A DNA stretch of 64,000 bases from Melastoma dodecandrum (taxonomy: Eukaryota; Streptophyta; Magnoliopsida; Myrtales; Melastomataceae), in contig JARUPY010000066.1 in assembly GCA_029817715.1 (NCBI GenBank), forward strand, positions 104,238-168,237. Reading direction: 5' to 3'. Of the stretch, positions 26,980-36,179 are shown piece by piece. The stretch's first letter is position 1. Each line of letters begins with the position of its first letter. Under the pieces are notes generated by a model that did not search any database, had not been told where the DNA came from, and saw nothing but the letters and a program-made list of their open reading frames with translations. The translations under genes were made by a program, and so were the position numbers.

Positions 26980-27462
26980 ATGGCCATACCCATCATCACC
27001 GCGGCGGTCATCACTCTGCTGGTGCTGGGCATCGGCGGCGCCGCGAGCGTGCCCGGGCCTTGGTACTGGGATCTGCGCAAGCCGTCCTGGAACCCGCCGG
27101 ACTGGATCTTTGCGCCCGCGTGGACGATCATCCTGGCGCTGGCCGCCTGGGCCGGCGTGCTCGCCTGGGTGCACGCTGACGCCGCCGGCCAGGCCCGCGT
27201 CGCCGGCCTCTTCGTCGTCAACATCGTCCTGCACATGGCCTGGAGCCCGCTGTTCTTCAATCTGCGGCGGCCGGACTGGGCGCTGATCGAGGTGCCCTTC
27301 CTCTGGCTTTCGGTCCTCGCGCTGATGATCGGGCTGGCACCCTATTCGACGCTCGCGCCATGGCTGCTGCTGCCGTATCTGCTGTGGGTCGGTTTCGCGG
27401 CGGTGCTCAACCTGGTGATCGTGCGGCTGAACGCGCCGTTTGGCGCGGCCGCTCAGCAGTAG
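26980..27462 (+). CDS. tspO: TspO/MBR family tryptophan-rich sensory protein
   Basis: About 160 residues with five hydrophobic helices. Family marks are WYWDLRKPSWNPPDWIFAPA (the conserved PxWxPP), VNIVLHMAWSPLFFNLRRPD and WVGFAAVLNLVIVRLN at the end. TspO proteins bind porphyrins and regulate stress or photosynthesis genes in alphaproteobacteria. The ATG at 26980 gives the normal N-terminus. Its 3' end overlaps the end of the convergent epimerase gene by ten bases. Confidence 0.93.
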   Translation: MAIPIITAAVITLLVLGIGGAASVPGPWYWDLRKPSWNPPDWIFAPAWTIILALAAWAGVLAWVHADAAGQARVAGLFVVNIVLHMAWSPLFFNLRRPDWALIEVPFLWLSVLALMIGLAPYSTLAPWLLLPYLLWVGFAAVLNLVIVRLNAPFGAAAQQ

Positions 27463-28460
27463 TAGCTGCGGTACCAGGCCACGAAGCGCGCGATGCCCTC
27501 CTCGATCGAGGTTGTCGGCCGGTAGCCGACCGCCGCCTCCAAGTCCTCGATGTCGGCATAGGTCGCGGTCACGTCGCCGGGCTGCATCGGCAGGTACTCC
27601 TTCACCGCCCGCACGCCGAGACGGTCCTCCAAGATCTCGATCACCCGCGACAGCTCGACCGGCGCATTGTTGCCGATGTTGTAGAGCCGGTAGGGCGCGA
27701 GGCTCGTGCCGGGGTCGGGCGCCGCGCCATTCCATGACGGATTTGCGGCCGCCGGGCGCGCCGCTATGCGGCAGACGCCCTCGACGACATCGTCGATATA
27801 GGTGAAGTCCCGCCGCATGTTTCCGTGGTTGAAGACGCGGATCGGCCGGCCCTCCAGCATCGCCTCGGTGAAGAGGAAAAGGGCCATGTCCGGCCGCCCC
27901 CAAGGGCCGTAGACCGTGAAGAAGCGCAGGCCGGTCGTCGGGATGCCGAAGAGGTGGCTGTAGCTGTGCGCCATCAGCTCGTTTGCCTTCTTCGTCGCCG
28001 CGTAGAGGCTGACTGGATGGTCGACGTTCTGGTGGACCGAGAACGGCATCGCGGTCACCGCGCCGTAGACCGAGCTCGACGAGGCGTAGACGAGATGGCG
28101 GACGCGGTGGTGGCGGCAGGCTTCGCGCACGTTGAGAAAGCCGTCGAGGTTCGAGTGCAGGTAGGCGCGCGGGTTGGCGAGCGAGTGGCGCACGCCGGCC
28201 TGCGCCGCCATGTGCACGACGGTCTCGAAGCGGTGCTCGCGAAAAAGCGCATCGAGGCCGTCGCGGTCGGCGAGGTCAAGCCTGGCAAAAGTGAAGTGCG
28301 GGTTGGGTGCGAGCGTGGCGAGGCGCGCGGCCTTCAGCGCGGGGTCGTAATAGTCGTTGAAATTGTCGAGCCCGACGACAGGCGTGCCCGCGCCGAGCAT
28401 GGCGAGCGCCAGCGCATGACCGATGAAACCGGCCGCGCCGGTGATGAGGACTGGAGCCAA
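27453..28460 (-). CDS. NAD-dependent epimerase, UDP-glucuronate 4-epimerase type
   Basis: About 335 residues of the extended SDR family. It has the NAD motif VLITGAAGFIGHALALAML, LDNFNDYYDPALK as in UDP-glucuronate/UDP-galacturonate epimerases, the Ser of YASSSSVYG and the catalytic YxxxK in SLYAATKKANELMAHSY. The C-terminal RRDFTYIDDVVEGV binds the sugar nucleotide. The start is probably TTG at 28460, which has AAGGAG seven bases upstream; an in-frame ATG at 28559 lacks such a site. It would supply UDP-galacturonate for polysaccharides. Confidence 0.88.
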   Translation of the reverse strand: MAPVLITGAAGFIGHALALAMLGAGTPVVGLDNFNDYYDPALKAARLATLAPNPHFTFARLDLADRDGLDALFREHRFETVVHMAAQAGVRHSLANPRAYLHSNLDGFLNVREACRHHRVRHLVYASSSSVYGAVTAMPFSVHQNVDHPVSLYAATKKANELMAHSYSHLFGIPTTGLRFFTVYGPWGRPDMALFLFTEAMLEGRPIRVFNHGNMRRDFTYIDDVVEGVCRIAARPAAANPSWNGAAPDPGTSLAPYRLYNIGNNAPVELSRVIEILEDRLGVRAVKEYLPMQPGDVTATYADIEDLEAAVGYRPTTSIEEGIARFVAWYRSYYC

Positions 28461-28632
28461 GCTCGATCTCCTTGCGGAAGTGTCGCCTGCCTCGCCGGCG
28501 CGGTCGATGCCAATAACACGGCCGCCCGCCTGCCGACCACTCGATGTCTTGCAATCCAAATCTCTTATTAGGAAGTCCGAAAGATCAAGCGCCTATCTCA
28601 GATTGTTCCCGCGTAAGCGTTCCGACGGAAAG

Positions 28633-29787
28633 ATGATCAGGATGCCAGTCGGGCAGATGCCATGTCGGCCCAAGGTCGTGCCGTTGATCGGGCTTCGGGC
28701 TTTCGCCGTCTCGGCAGTCCTCGCGTTTCATTACGAAGTCCCATACGCCGACGGTGGCTTCGTGGGCGTCGATATGTTCTTCGTCCTGAGTGGCTATCTC
28801 ATTACGACCCTGCTTCTGAACGAACTCGCCGATCGTGGCTCCGTCAATCTCTTCGCGTTCTTTCGCAGGCGCGCGGCACGACTCTCGCCAGGCTTGATCA
28901 TCGTCGTTCTCGCGGTCTTGATCGCCACCTTTAGCCTGCCACTCGATCTCCAAGGAAAGGTCTGGCGCGACGTCCCGTGGGTGTTGTCGTATACGTCGAA
29001 CTGGAAACGGGCGTACATCGGGCGCTTCGGCGACTCGATGTTCTTCAACCATTCTTGGTCTCTAGGCATTGAAGAGCAATTCTACGTCATCTGGCCGCTC
29101 GTCCTCGCGGCAATCTACAGGGTCTGGTCCACGCGAGGCGTTCTCGCCGCTTCGGCGGTCATGGTCATAGGCGTCATGTGGTGGCGGCTCTACCTTCTTG
29201 CGTCCGGCGCCAGCTACTATCGGCTCTACCACGGCTTCGACACCCGTGCCGATGCATTGCTGATCGGATGCGCGCTCGCCGCCGCGATGTCGATCGATCA
29301 TTTTCGGGAAGCAAGCCTTCGCACCGTGCGACGCTTTCCTTACCTCCCTCCGGTCATGCTGGCGCTCTTGCCCTTCATCGGCGTCTTGTGCCCGGCGGAC
29401 TCGATGGTCCTCTACAGCACCGGCCTTCCGCTGATAGGCATCCTCTCCGCCGTCGTCATTATCGGCTGCCACGACGCCGGGGCACCGCTTGCTTGGCTTC
29501 TCTCGCGTCCGGTTTTCGTCCGCCTGGGAACAATATCCTATGGCGTCTACCTCTGGCATATCCCCTTGAAGTCCTTCTTTATCGGGACAGGCCTCGGTTT
29601 CGAGACGCCGCAACGCCTCATTTGCCTGGGTTTGACGCTCGTCTGCGCCGCCGCAAGCTATTATGGCGTCGAGCGCCGGTTCCTCATGGGAGGACGATCC
29701 TACGGAGCGTCCATGCGCAAGGCCGACAAGGTTCCGATCCAACGGGTAGCGCCTCCGAAATTAACGCTCGGGATCTTGGAGGGCTGA
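28633..29787 (+). CDS. Acyltransferase-3 family membrane protein (OafA/YrhL type)
   Basis: About 384 residues and ten or so membrane helices. Typical motifs are PLIGLRAFAVSAVLAFHYEV, GGFVGVDMFFVLSGYLITTL, RRRAARLSPGL and HSWSLGIEEQFYVIWPL. These integral membrane enzymes O-acetylate or otherwise acylate cell-surface sugars. No SGNH domain is fused at the C-terminus. It is divergent from the epimerase gene, so both may serve the same surface glycan. Confidence 0.92.
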   Translation: MIRMPVGQMPCRPKVVPLIGLRAFAVSAVLAFHYEVPYADGGFVGVDMFFVLSGYLITTLLLNELADRGSVNLFAFFRRRAARLSPGLIIVVLAVLIATFSLPLDLQGKVWRDVPWVLSYTSNWKRAYIGRFGDSMFFNHSWSLGIEEQFYVIWPLVLAAIYRVWSTRGVLAASAVMVIGVMWWRLYLLASGASYYRLYHGFDTRADALLIGCALAAAMSIDHFREASLRTVRRFPYLPPVMLALLPFIGVLCPADSMVLYSTGLPLIGILSAVVIIGCHDAGAPLAWLLSRPVFVRLGTISYGVYLWHIPLKSFFIGTGLGFETPQRLICLGLTLVCAAASYYGVERRFLMGGRSYGASMRKADKVPIQRVAPPKLTLGILEG

Positions 29788-30033
29788 ACCTCGGATCACC
29801 TGACTCCGCGTTCCGCGTTGGCGAGCGCCGAGGCACTCCAATTCCAAACTGCATCTACCGCCGGCGAAGATGATTCCCTGATCCGGTGGGTCGCTAGAAC
29901 GTTTAAAGCGCTTTCCGACCGATCGCAGAAGCCATGTTGCTTTCTCATGCGGCATGACGTTTCGCCGTTGACCGCCTCGGGCCTGGCACGAAATGATCGC
30001 CGCGAGTTTCTCGATGCAAAGGTCGGTCGATCA

Positions 30034-30612
30034 GTGCGTAAACCAACGATTCTCGGCATCTCGGGGAGCGTCACACGTCCCTCGCGGACGACAACGCTCG
30101 TGCATGAGATCGTCGCCGCCATCGGTGCGCGGGGCGATTACGACACGAGCGTCCTCGAGTTCGTCGACGAGGCGCCGCATCTCTTCGCGTCGCTGCGCCC
30201 GAACCAGCTCGCCGGCCGCGGTCGCGAGATCGTCGACGCCGTGCAGGACGCGGACCTTCTCGTCGTCGGTACGCCAGTCTACCGCGCCTCGATGACGGGG
30301 GCGCTGAAGCATCTGTTCGATCTCGTCCACCACCAGCCGTTCGCGAGTAAGCCTGTCGTGCTCGCCGCGACCGGCGGCACGCCGTTGCACGGGCTCGTGC
30401 TGGAGCACCAGCTGCGCCCGTTGTTCGGCTTCCTCAATGCCCTCACCCTGCCGACGACCGTCTACGCGGTCGAGACGGACTTCGACGAGTTCCGCCTCAC
30501 CTCCGCGAAGGTGCGTGACCGCATCGCGCGGGCCGCCGACGAGGCGGCGTTCCATGTCGCACGCCGCCCACCGTTCGTCGCGGTCGAGCCACCGCGCGCG
30601 TCCGCCGCCTAA
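30034..30612 (+). CDS. msuE: NADPH-dependent FMN reductase (MsuE/SsuE type)
   Basis: About 192 residues of flavodoxin-like fold. LGISGSVTRPSRTTTLVHEI binds the FMN phosphate; VGTPVYRASMTGALKHLFDL and VVLAATGGTPLHGLVLEHQL are family marks. It would provide reduced FMN to the monooxygenase encoded 27 bases downstream. The start is probably GTG 30034 (VRKPTILGISG); the frame is open further upstream without recognisable sequence. Confidence 0.9.
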   Translation: MRKPTILGISGSVTRPSRTTTLVHEIVAAIGARGDYDTSVLEFVDEAPHLFASLRPNQLAGRGREIVDAVQDADLLVVGTPVYRASMTGALKHLFDLVHHQPFASKPVVLAATGGTPLHGLVLEHQLRPLFGFLNALTLPTTVYAVETDFDEFRLTSAKVRDRIARAADEAAFHVARRPPFVAVEPPRASAA

Positions 30613-30639
30613 TCATTCAAAAAGCTTCGGGAGCAAACC

Positions 30640-31743
30640 TTGACCGATACGCCGCGCAATCCCGTTAAATTCGCCTACTGGGTCCCCAACGTCTCGGGCG
30701 GCCTCGTGATCTCGAAGATCGAGCAGCGCACCAGCTGGGACATCGACTACAACCGCAAGCTCGCGCAGATCGCCGAGAAATCGGGCAGCGACTACGCGCT
30801 GAGCCAGATCCGCTTCACCGCCGGCTACGGCGCCGAATACCAGCACGAGCCGGTCACCTTCTCGCAGGCACTGCTCGAGGCGACGACGACGCTCAAGGTG
30901 ATCGTCGCGCTGCTGCCGGGGCCGTGGAACCCGGCGGTTGCGGCGAAGCAGGTGGCGACGCTCAACGTGCTCTACAACGGCCGCGCCTGCGTGAACGTCG
31001 TGTCGGGCTGGTTCCGCGGCGAGTTCGCCGCCATCGGCGAGCACTGGCTCGACCACGACGAGCGCTACCGCCGCTCGGAGGAGTTCATCCGCGCCCTGCG
31101 CGGCATCTGGGCCGAGGACCACTTCACCTTCCGCGGCGACTTCTACCGCTTCCGCGACTACTCGCTGAAGCCGAAGCCCAACGATCCGCAGCCCGAGGTC
31201 TTCCAGGGCGGCTCGTCGCGCGCCGCGCGTGACATGGCCTCGCGCGTCTCCGACTGGTACTTCACCAACGGCAACACGCCGGAGGAGATCAAGAAGCAGG
31301 TCGACGACATCAAGGGGAAGGCAAAGGCGAACAATCACAAGGTGAAGGTCGGCGTGAACGCCTTCGTCATCGCCCGAGACAGCGAGGCGGAAGCCAAGAA
31401 GGTTTTGGCCGAAATCATCGAGAAGGCGGATCCCGAGGCGGTCAACGCCTTCGGCCACGAGGCCAAGAACGCCGGTGCCGCCTCGCCTGAAGGCAAGGGC
31501 AACTGGGCGACCTCGTCCTTCGCCGACCTCGTGCAGTACAACGACGGCTTCCGCTCGAACCTGATCGGCACGCCGCAGCAGATCGCCGAGCGCATCGTCG
31601 CGTTGAAGGACGCGGGTGCCGACCTCATCCTCCTCGCCTTCCTGCACTTCCAGGAGGAGATCGAGTATTTCGGCAAGACGATCATCCCGCTGGTGCGCAA
31701 GATCGAGGCCGAGCGCAGCCATTACGCCACCGCGGCCGAATAG
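30640..31743 (+). CDS. sfnG: FMNH2-dependent dimethyl sulfone monooxygenase SfnG
   Basis: A 367-residue bacterial-luciferase-like monooxygenase. VKFAYWVPNVSGGLVISKIE at the start, VSGWFRGEFAAIGEHWLDHD and LPGPWNPAVAAKQVATL match SfnG, which oxidises dimethyl sulfone to methanesulfinate so its sulfur can be used. It starts with TTG at 30640 after a CGGGAG site and is followed nine bases later by sfnB. Expression is probably derepressed under sulfate limitation, as in other hosts. Confidence 0.93.
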   Translation: MTDTPRNPVKFAYWVPNVSGGLVISKIEQRTSWDIDYNRKLAQIAEKSGSDYALSQIRFTAGYGAEYQHEPVTFSQALLEATTTLKVIVALLPGPWNPAVAAKQVATLNVLYNGRACVNVVSGWFRGEFAAIGEHWLDHDERYRRSEEFIRALRGIWAEDHFTFRGDFYRFRDYSLKPKPNDPQPEVFQGGSSRAARDMASRVSDWYFTNGNTPEEIKKQVDDIKGKAKANNHKVKVGVNAFVIARDSEAEAKKVLAEIIEKADPEAVNAFGHEAKNAGAASPEGKGNWATSSFADLVQYNDGFRSNLIGTPQQIAERIVALKDAGADLILLAFLHFQEEIEYFGKTIIPLVRKIEAERSHYATAAE

Positions 31744-31752
31744 GAGCCACCC

Positions 31753-33000
31753 ATGAACGTCGCCGTGAAGTCGGGCGCCACCGGCCAGCCCGGGGTGCCG
31801 GGGGTTCCGCGCGTGGCCGAGCCCGCGCATGTCGTCAAGACCGATGCCGAGGCGATCGCCATCGCCGAGACGCTCGCGGCAGAGTTCGCCAAAGAGGCCT
31901 CCGAGCGCGATCGCGAGCGGCGCTGGCCGGTCGCCGAGCTCGACCGCTTCTCGCAGAGCGGCCTCTGGTCGATCAACGTGCCGAGGGCGTTCGGCGGCCC
32001 TGAACTCTCCTACGTCACGCTCAACAAGGTGATCGAGATCATCTCGTCCGCCGACCCGTCGCTCGGCCAGATCCCGCAGAATCATCTCGGCGTCGTCGCA
32101 GCGATCCGCACCGTATCGGACGCCGAGCAGCAGGCCCTGCTCTTCGCCGAGGTCTTGAAAGGCGTGCGCTTCGGCAACGCCTTTTCCGAGTTTGGCTCCA
32201 AGCGAGCCACGGAGTTCGAGACGAGGTTTGAGGACGCGGGCGACCATGTCGTCGTGACGGGGAAAAAGTTCTACTCCTCCGGCGCTCTGCTCGCGCACCT
32301 CGTTCCCATCGTGGCGCTCGATGATGAGGGGCGCGCCTGGTACGCCATCGCGGAGCGGGGCGCGCCGGGGCTGACCGTCATCGACGACTGGTCGAGCTTC
32401 GGCCAGCGCACGACGCTGAGCGGCACCGTGCTGCTCGACGGCGTCAAGGTGCCGAAGACGCACCTTGTGCCCGGCTACAAGGGCTACGACAGGCCGACGG
32501 CCGACGGCGCCATCTTCCAGATCATCCAGGCGGCGGTGGACACCGGCATTGCGCGCGGCGCCATCGAGGAGACGATCGCCTTCGTCAAGACGTCGACGCG
32601 GCCCTGGGTCGACAGCGGCCTCGACCATGCGTGGCAGGATCCCTACACGATCCAGGCCGTCGGTGACCTCACCTTGCGGCTGCACGCGACGCAGGCGAAG
32701 CTCGACAAGGCCGGCCTCGCGATCGATGCCGCCGTAGCGGCGCCGACCGCTGAGAGCGTGGCCAAGGCTCAGATCGCGACCGCCGAGGCGAAGGTACTGT
32801 CGACCGAGATCGCGATCGCCGCGACGAACAAGCTGTTCGAGCTCGGCGGCACGCGTTCGACCCTCGCCAAGCACAACTTCGATCGCCACTGGCGCAACGC
32901 GCGCACCCACACCCTGCACGATCCGGTGCGCTGGAAGTACGCAATCCTCGGCAATTACGCGCTGAACGGCGTCAACCCGCCTCTGCACGCCTGGAGCTGA
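31753..33000 (+). CDS. sfnB: SfnB-family acyl-CoA dehydrogenase-like sulfur-acquisition oxidoreductase
   Basis: A 415-residue acyl-CoA-dehydrogenase-fold flavoprotein of the SfnB/DszC kind: NVPRAFGGPELSYVTLNKVI, GNAFSEFGSKRATEFETRFE, KFYSSGALLAHLVPIVALDD and the C-terminal NARTHTLHDPVRWKYAILGN. Members accompany sulfone and sulfonate utilisation genes; the exact substrate of SfnB is unsettled. It completes a reductase-monooxygenase-oxidoreductase operon. Confidence 0.9.
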   Translation: MNVAVKSGATGQPGVPGVPRVAEPAHVVKTDAEAIAIAETLAAEFAKEASERDRERRWPVAELDRFSQSGLWSINVPRAFGGPELSYVTLNKVIEIISSADPSLGQIPQNHLGVVAAIRTVSDAEQQALLFAEVLKGVRFGNAFSEFGSKRATEFETRFEDAGDHVVVTGKKFYSSGALLAHLVPIVALDDEGRAWYAIAERGAPGLTVIDDWSSFGQRTTLSGTVLLDGVKVPKTHLVPGYKGYDRPTADGAIFQIIQAAVDTGIARGAIEETIAFVKTSTRPWVDSGLDHAWQDPYTIQAVGDLTLRLHATQAKLDKAGLAIDAAVAAPTAESVAKAQIATAEAKVLSTEIAIAATNKLFELGGTRSTLAKHNFDRHWRNARTHTLHDPVRWKYAILGNYALNGVNPPLHAWS

Positions 33001-33148
33001 TCGGCTGGCCGGGGCACCCACGCTGGCGCCCTGGCCCGCGCATCGTCCTAAGACCTTTCGACCCGCCGCAACAGCTTGAAAACGCCAGCGGCATTTCACC
33101 ATGCTGAGGCGCGGTTCCAACCGCGTCCTCCCGCGGTGAACCGCCGAG

Positions 33149-34912
33149 ATGTCATCCGTTGCATTGCAGCCGGTTCGGGACAAGGCGCGCGCCGAGGAGG
33201 TGGCCGACGTCTTCCGCTCGGTCACGACCGGCGTGCTCGGAGCGGCGGCCGACAGTATCGGCGCGGCGATCGTCTTCATCAGGCTCGGCTGCACTGAAGT
33301 GCCGCGCGCGGTTCTGTTCGCGATCTTCATCTCGGCGTGCGCCGTCGCCCACATCGCGCTCAAGCACGCCTACACGCGCGACCCGACGCGCGACGCGGAA
33401 TGGCGCTTCTGGGGCCTCTCCTTCTCGCTCGTCGCCTTTCTCGAGGGCGCCGGCTGGGGCTGGGCCCCCGTCGGCCTCGTCACCAACGGCGACTTCTCCG
33501 CCGAGCTCGTCGCCCTTCTCATCACGCTCAGCATAGCGGCGGGCGCGATCCCGGCTTTCGGCGCCTTCCGCCCGGCCTTTCTCGCGCTGTTCCTGCCGGC
33601 GACCTTCCCTTACGTCGTCCATTGCGCATTCGGGACGCAGAGCCTCCAGCAGGCCACGGGTGTCCTCCTCATCCTCTACATCGTAGCGATGGGCACCGTC
33701 GGCCTCGTCGCCGGAGAATCGTTCAAGCGTCTCGTGCAGCTGCGCTTCCGAGCCGAGACCTTGGCCGATTCGCTTCGCGATCAGATCGTCATCGCAGAGG
33801 CGGCGAACCGCGCCAAGTCCAAATTCCTGGCCGCCGCCAGCCACGACCTGCGCCAGCCCGTGCACGCGCTCGGCCTCTTCGTCGGCGCGTTGCGCGGCAT
33901 GTCGATGTCTCCCGACGCCATGCGCATCCTGGAGCGGATCGAGGTCTCGACGCAGGCGCTCGACAACCTCTTCTCCACCCTCCTCGACATCTCACGCCTC
34001 GACGCCGGCATCGTCGAGGTCAACCGGCGCGCCTTCGCCATTGCCCCCATGCTCGAGCGCATCTGCCGCGACCATGCGCGCGAGGCACAGGACAAGAGCA
34101 TCACGATCGATCTCGTGCGCTCCGGCGCGGTGCTGAAGTCGGATCCGATCCTGGTTGAGCGCATCCTGCGCAACATCGTCGGCAACGCAGTGCGCTACAC
34201 CGATCACGGCGGCGTCCTGGTCGGCTGCCGCCGCCGCGGCGAGGACGTCGGCATCGAGGTCTGGGACACCGGCATCGGCATCCCCGAGGACCAGCGCGAG
34301 GCGATCTTCCAGGAGTACTATCAGCTCGGCAATCCGGAGCGCGACCGCGCCAAGGGCCTCGGCCTCGGCCTCGCCATCGTGCGGCGGCTGACCACTCTGC
34401 TGGACTGCAGGCTGACCGTGCGCTCGACGGTCGGCGCCGGCTCCTGCTTCGCGATCCGGGTGCCGCGCGCCGGCGTGGCCTTGGCGGAAACGACGCCGGC
34501 GCCGCAGCCCGAGCCGCAGCTGCAGCCGATGCAGCGGCGCTTCATAGTCGTCGTCGACGACGAGGCCGACATCCGTGTCGCTATGACGACCCTGCTCGAG
34601 CGCTGGGGCCATCAGGTGATCGCCGCGGAGTGCGGCGAGACGGCAGTGGCAAAGCTCTCGACCTGCCCGACGCGGCCCGACCTTATCATCGCCGACTTCC
34701 GCCTGCGCCAGCAGGAGACCGGCCTGCAGGTAATCGAGGCGCTGCGGCTCGAGTACAATTCAACGATCCCGGCGATTCTGATCACCGGCGACACAGCGCC
34801 GGAGCGCCTGGTCGAGGCGCGCGACAGCGGGCTGCTGATTTTGCACAAGCCGGTGTCGAACAGCCGGTTGCGCGCGGCGATCGCGAATACCTTGGCAAAG
34901 GAGGCGGCGTAA
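33149..34912 (+). CDS. Hybrid sensor histidine kinase/response regulator
   Basis: A 587-residue protein. Residues 20-200 are six or so membrane helices forming an unknown sensor. The phospho-acceptor His is in KFLAAASHDLRQPVHALGLF (about residue 231). The ATPase domain has GNAVRYTDHGG, WDTGIGIPEDQREAIF and KGLGLGLAIVRRL. The receiver domain from about 465 has VVVDDEADIRVAMTTLLERW and the Asp in LIIADFRLRQQETG. This type usually pairs with a LuxR-family regulator, and one lies at 36180-36812 on the other side of the toxin-antitoxin pair. The signal is unknown. Confidence 0.92.
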   Translation: MSSVALQPVRDKARAEEVADVFRSVTTGVLGAAADSIGAAIVFIRLGCTEVPRAVLFAIFISACAVAHIALKHAYTRDPTRDAEWRFWGLSFSLVAFLEGAGWGWAPVGLVTNGDFSAELVALLITLSIAAGAIPAFGAFRPAFLALFLPATFPYVVHCAFGTQSLQQATGVLLILYIVAMGTVGLVAGESFKRLVQLRFRAETLADSLRDQIVIAEAANRAKSKFLAAASHDLRQPVHALGLFVGALRGMSMSPDAMRILERIEVSTQALDNLFSTLLDISRLDAGIVEVNRRAFAIAPMLERICRDHAREAQDKSITIDLVRSGAVLKSDPILVERILRNIVGNAVRYTDHGGVLVGCRRRGEDVGIEVWDTGIGIPEDQREAIFQEYYQLGNPERDRAKGLGLGLAIVRRLTTLLDCRLTVRSTVGAGSCFAIRVPRAGVALAETTPAPQPEPQLQPMQRRFIVVVDDEADIRVAMTTLLERWGHQVIAAECGETAVAKLSTCPTRPDLIIADFRLRQQETGLQVIEALRLEYNSTIPAILITGDTAPERLVEARDSGLLILHKPVSNSRLRAAIANTLAKEAA

Positions 34913-35034
34913 GACGCAAATTTCCTCGAAAATTAAGACCGCGAGATGTTGTGAATATGTTTGAATAATTGCTCATTGTGAGCCAAATTGGCATAAGCGA
35001 TTGCAATCATTGTCTTCAAGGACCGGGAATGATA

Positions 35035-35054
35035 GATTTCCACAAATGGAAATC
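35035..35054. promoter_or_regulatory. Palindrome across the antitoxin start codon
   Basis: GATTTCCA and TGGAAATC are perfect inverted repeats separated by CAAA, and the ATG of the antitoxin gene (35046) lies inside. It is a good candidate for the autoregulatory operator bound by the antitoxin or the complex. Confidence 0.6.
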
Positions 35055-35306
35055 CGCCTGCCTCCCGATCAAGAAGCTCACCTCGCTGCGCTCGCCGCCA
35101 GTACCGGCCGGAGCGCCGACGAGGTCGTACACGAGGCCTTGGTCCTCTGGGGGCAACATCAGGTGCCGCGTTCGGACAAGGCCAAGCGAAGTCCCGCCAA
35201 GCACAGCCCGGCCGAGGCTGCTGCGCGCATCTTGGAGCTGCGTAAGGGGAATCGCCTGCCCGACGGCGAGACCATCAAAGATCTCATTGACGACGGGCGT
35301 GCGTGA
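35046..35306 (+). CDS. Ribbon-helix-helix-like antitoxin
   Basis: An 86-residue protein. The N-terminus MEIRLPPDQEAHLAALAAST followed by GRSADEVVHEAL has the strand-helix-helix pattern of ribbon-helix-helix DNA-binding antitoxins. The C-terminal half (AAARILELRKGNRLPDGETI) matches the toxin-binding tails of VapB-like proteins. Its stop overlaps the toxin GTG start by four bases. A palindrome surrounds its own start codon. Confidence 0.82.
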   Translation: MEIRLPPDQEAHLAALAASTGRSADEVVHEALVLWGQHQVPRSDKAKRSPAKHSPAEAAARILELRKGNRLPDGETIKDLIDDGRA

Positions 35307-35770
35307 CCTTCGTCCTCGATAATTCCGTCGCCATGCGATGGTGTTTCGAAAGCGCCGTGCATCCATATGCCGATTCCGTGCTGCAGCGTCTCGCCGGCGG
35401 CGAGCCAGCCATTGTTCCCGTGTTGTGGCTCTATGAGGCGAGTGCGGTCCTTGCCCTCGCGCAGAGCCGGGGAACACTTGCCGCGGCGAAGGCCGGCGAG
35501 TTCATTACCGAGCTCCAGGCCCTCGATATCACCGTCGATGAAGAAAGCGCGGCGCGGGTGCTCACCGGCGTGCACTCTTTGGCCCTTGCCCACCGGGTCA
35601 CCTCTTACGATGCGGCCTATCTCGAGCTGGCGGTGCGACGCTCCCTACCCCTTGCCACCCTCGACGAGGATCTCATCCGGGCGAGCAAGGCTGCCGGCGT
35701 GGCCGTGCTTTCCCAGGGCCATAGCCCTGACGATGCGGACGACACCAATGTTGGACGCACTGGGCCGTGA
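35303..35770 (+). CDS. vapC: PIN-domain ribonuclease toxin, VapC type
   Basis: A 155-residue PIN domain protein. The acidic metal ligands are seen as FVLDNSV (first Asp), LYEASAV (Glu), TSYDAAYLELA (third acid) and LATLDEDL (fourth). VapC toxins are Mg-dependent endoribonucleases, usually cutting initiator tRNA or rRNA, and are held inactive by the antitoxin encoded just upstream. The pair sits between a histidine kinase and a response regulator, so it may have inserted into a regulatory locus. Confidence 0.88.
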   Translation: MTFVLDNSVAMRWCFESAVHPYADSVLQRLAGGEPAIVPVLWLYEASAVLALAQSRGTLAAAKAGEFITELQALDITVDEESAARVLTGVHSLALAHRVTSYDAAYLELAVRRSLPLATLDEDLIRASKAAGVAVLSQGHSPDDADDTNVGRTGP

Positions 35771-36179
35771 CACGCGAGTCAACAGGAACGAGGCGCCCAC
35801 GCGCGTCGCTCGGCGTTCGCGGCCTACGCTTGGTCGCCCGCGCCCAACCCATGGAATTTTTGTCATGTCGGCGAGCGCCGACACTGGAAATGCGATGTCA
35901 GCGAACGCGCCGTTGGCACAGCCCGAAGTCGCCCTCCGTTAACTTCGGCATAGCTGGAAGTCGACATTTCGTCGACTTTGGCAAGGCCCGGTGTCGGGGC
36001 TCGCCGACCGGCGCAGGGGCCAAACCGCCGACCCGACGGGGAAGCCAAGCCTCAAACCATCGGCTGAATTACCTAAGTGTTGCCGAGGCCGCATGCCGCG
36101 GCGCGAGGCGTTACCGCTGTTCGACACGTGAAGCACGATCGTCCCGAGGCGCGAGGCGCCCGCGCCGCCGCCGATCCCC
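35771..36179. other. Non-coding gap after the toxin-antitoxin pair
   Basis: No frame is convincing. It contains scattered short inverted repeats (for example GAAGTCGACATTTCGTCGACTT near 35957) but nothing I can name. It lies between the 3' ends of the toxin gene and the minus-strand response regulator. Confidence 0.4.

Noticed and set aside
30613..33363. A 916-codon open frame on the minus strand
   Set aside because: It lies fully antisense to sfnG and sfnB, has Arg/Gly/Asp-rich composition without any motif, and such frames are expected at this GC content.
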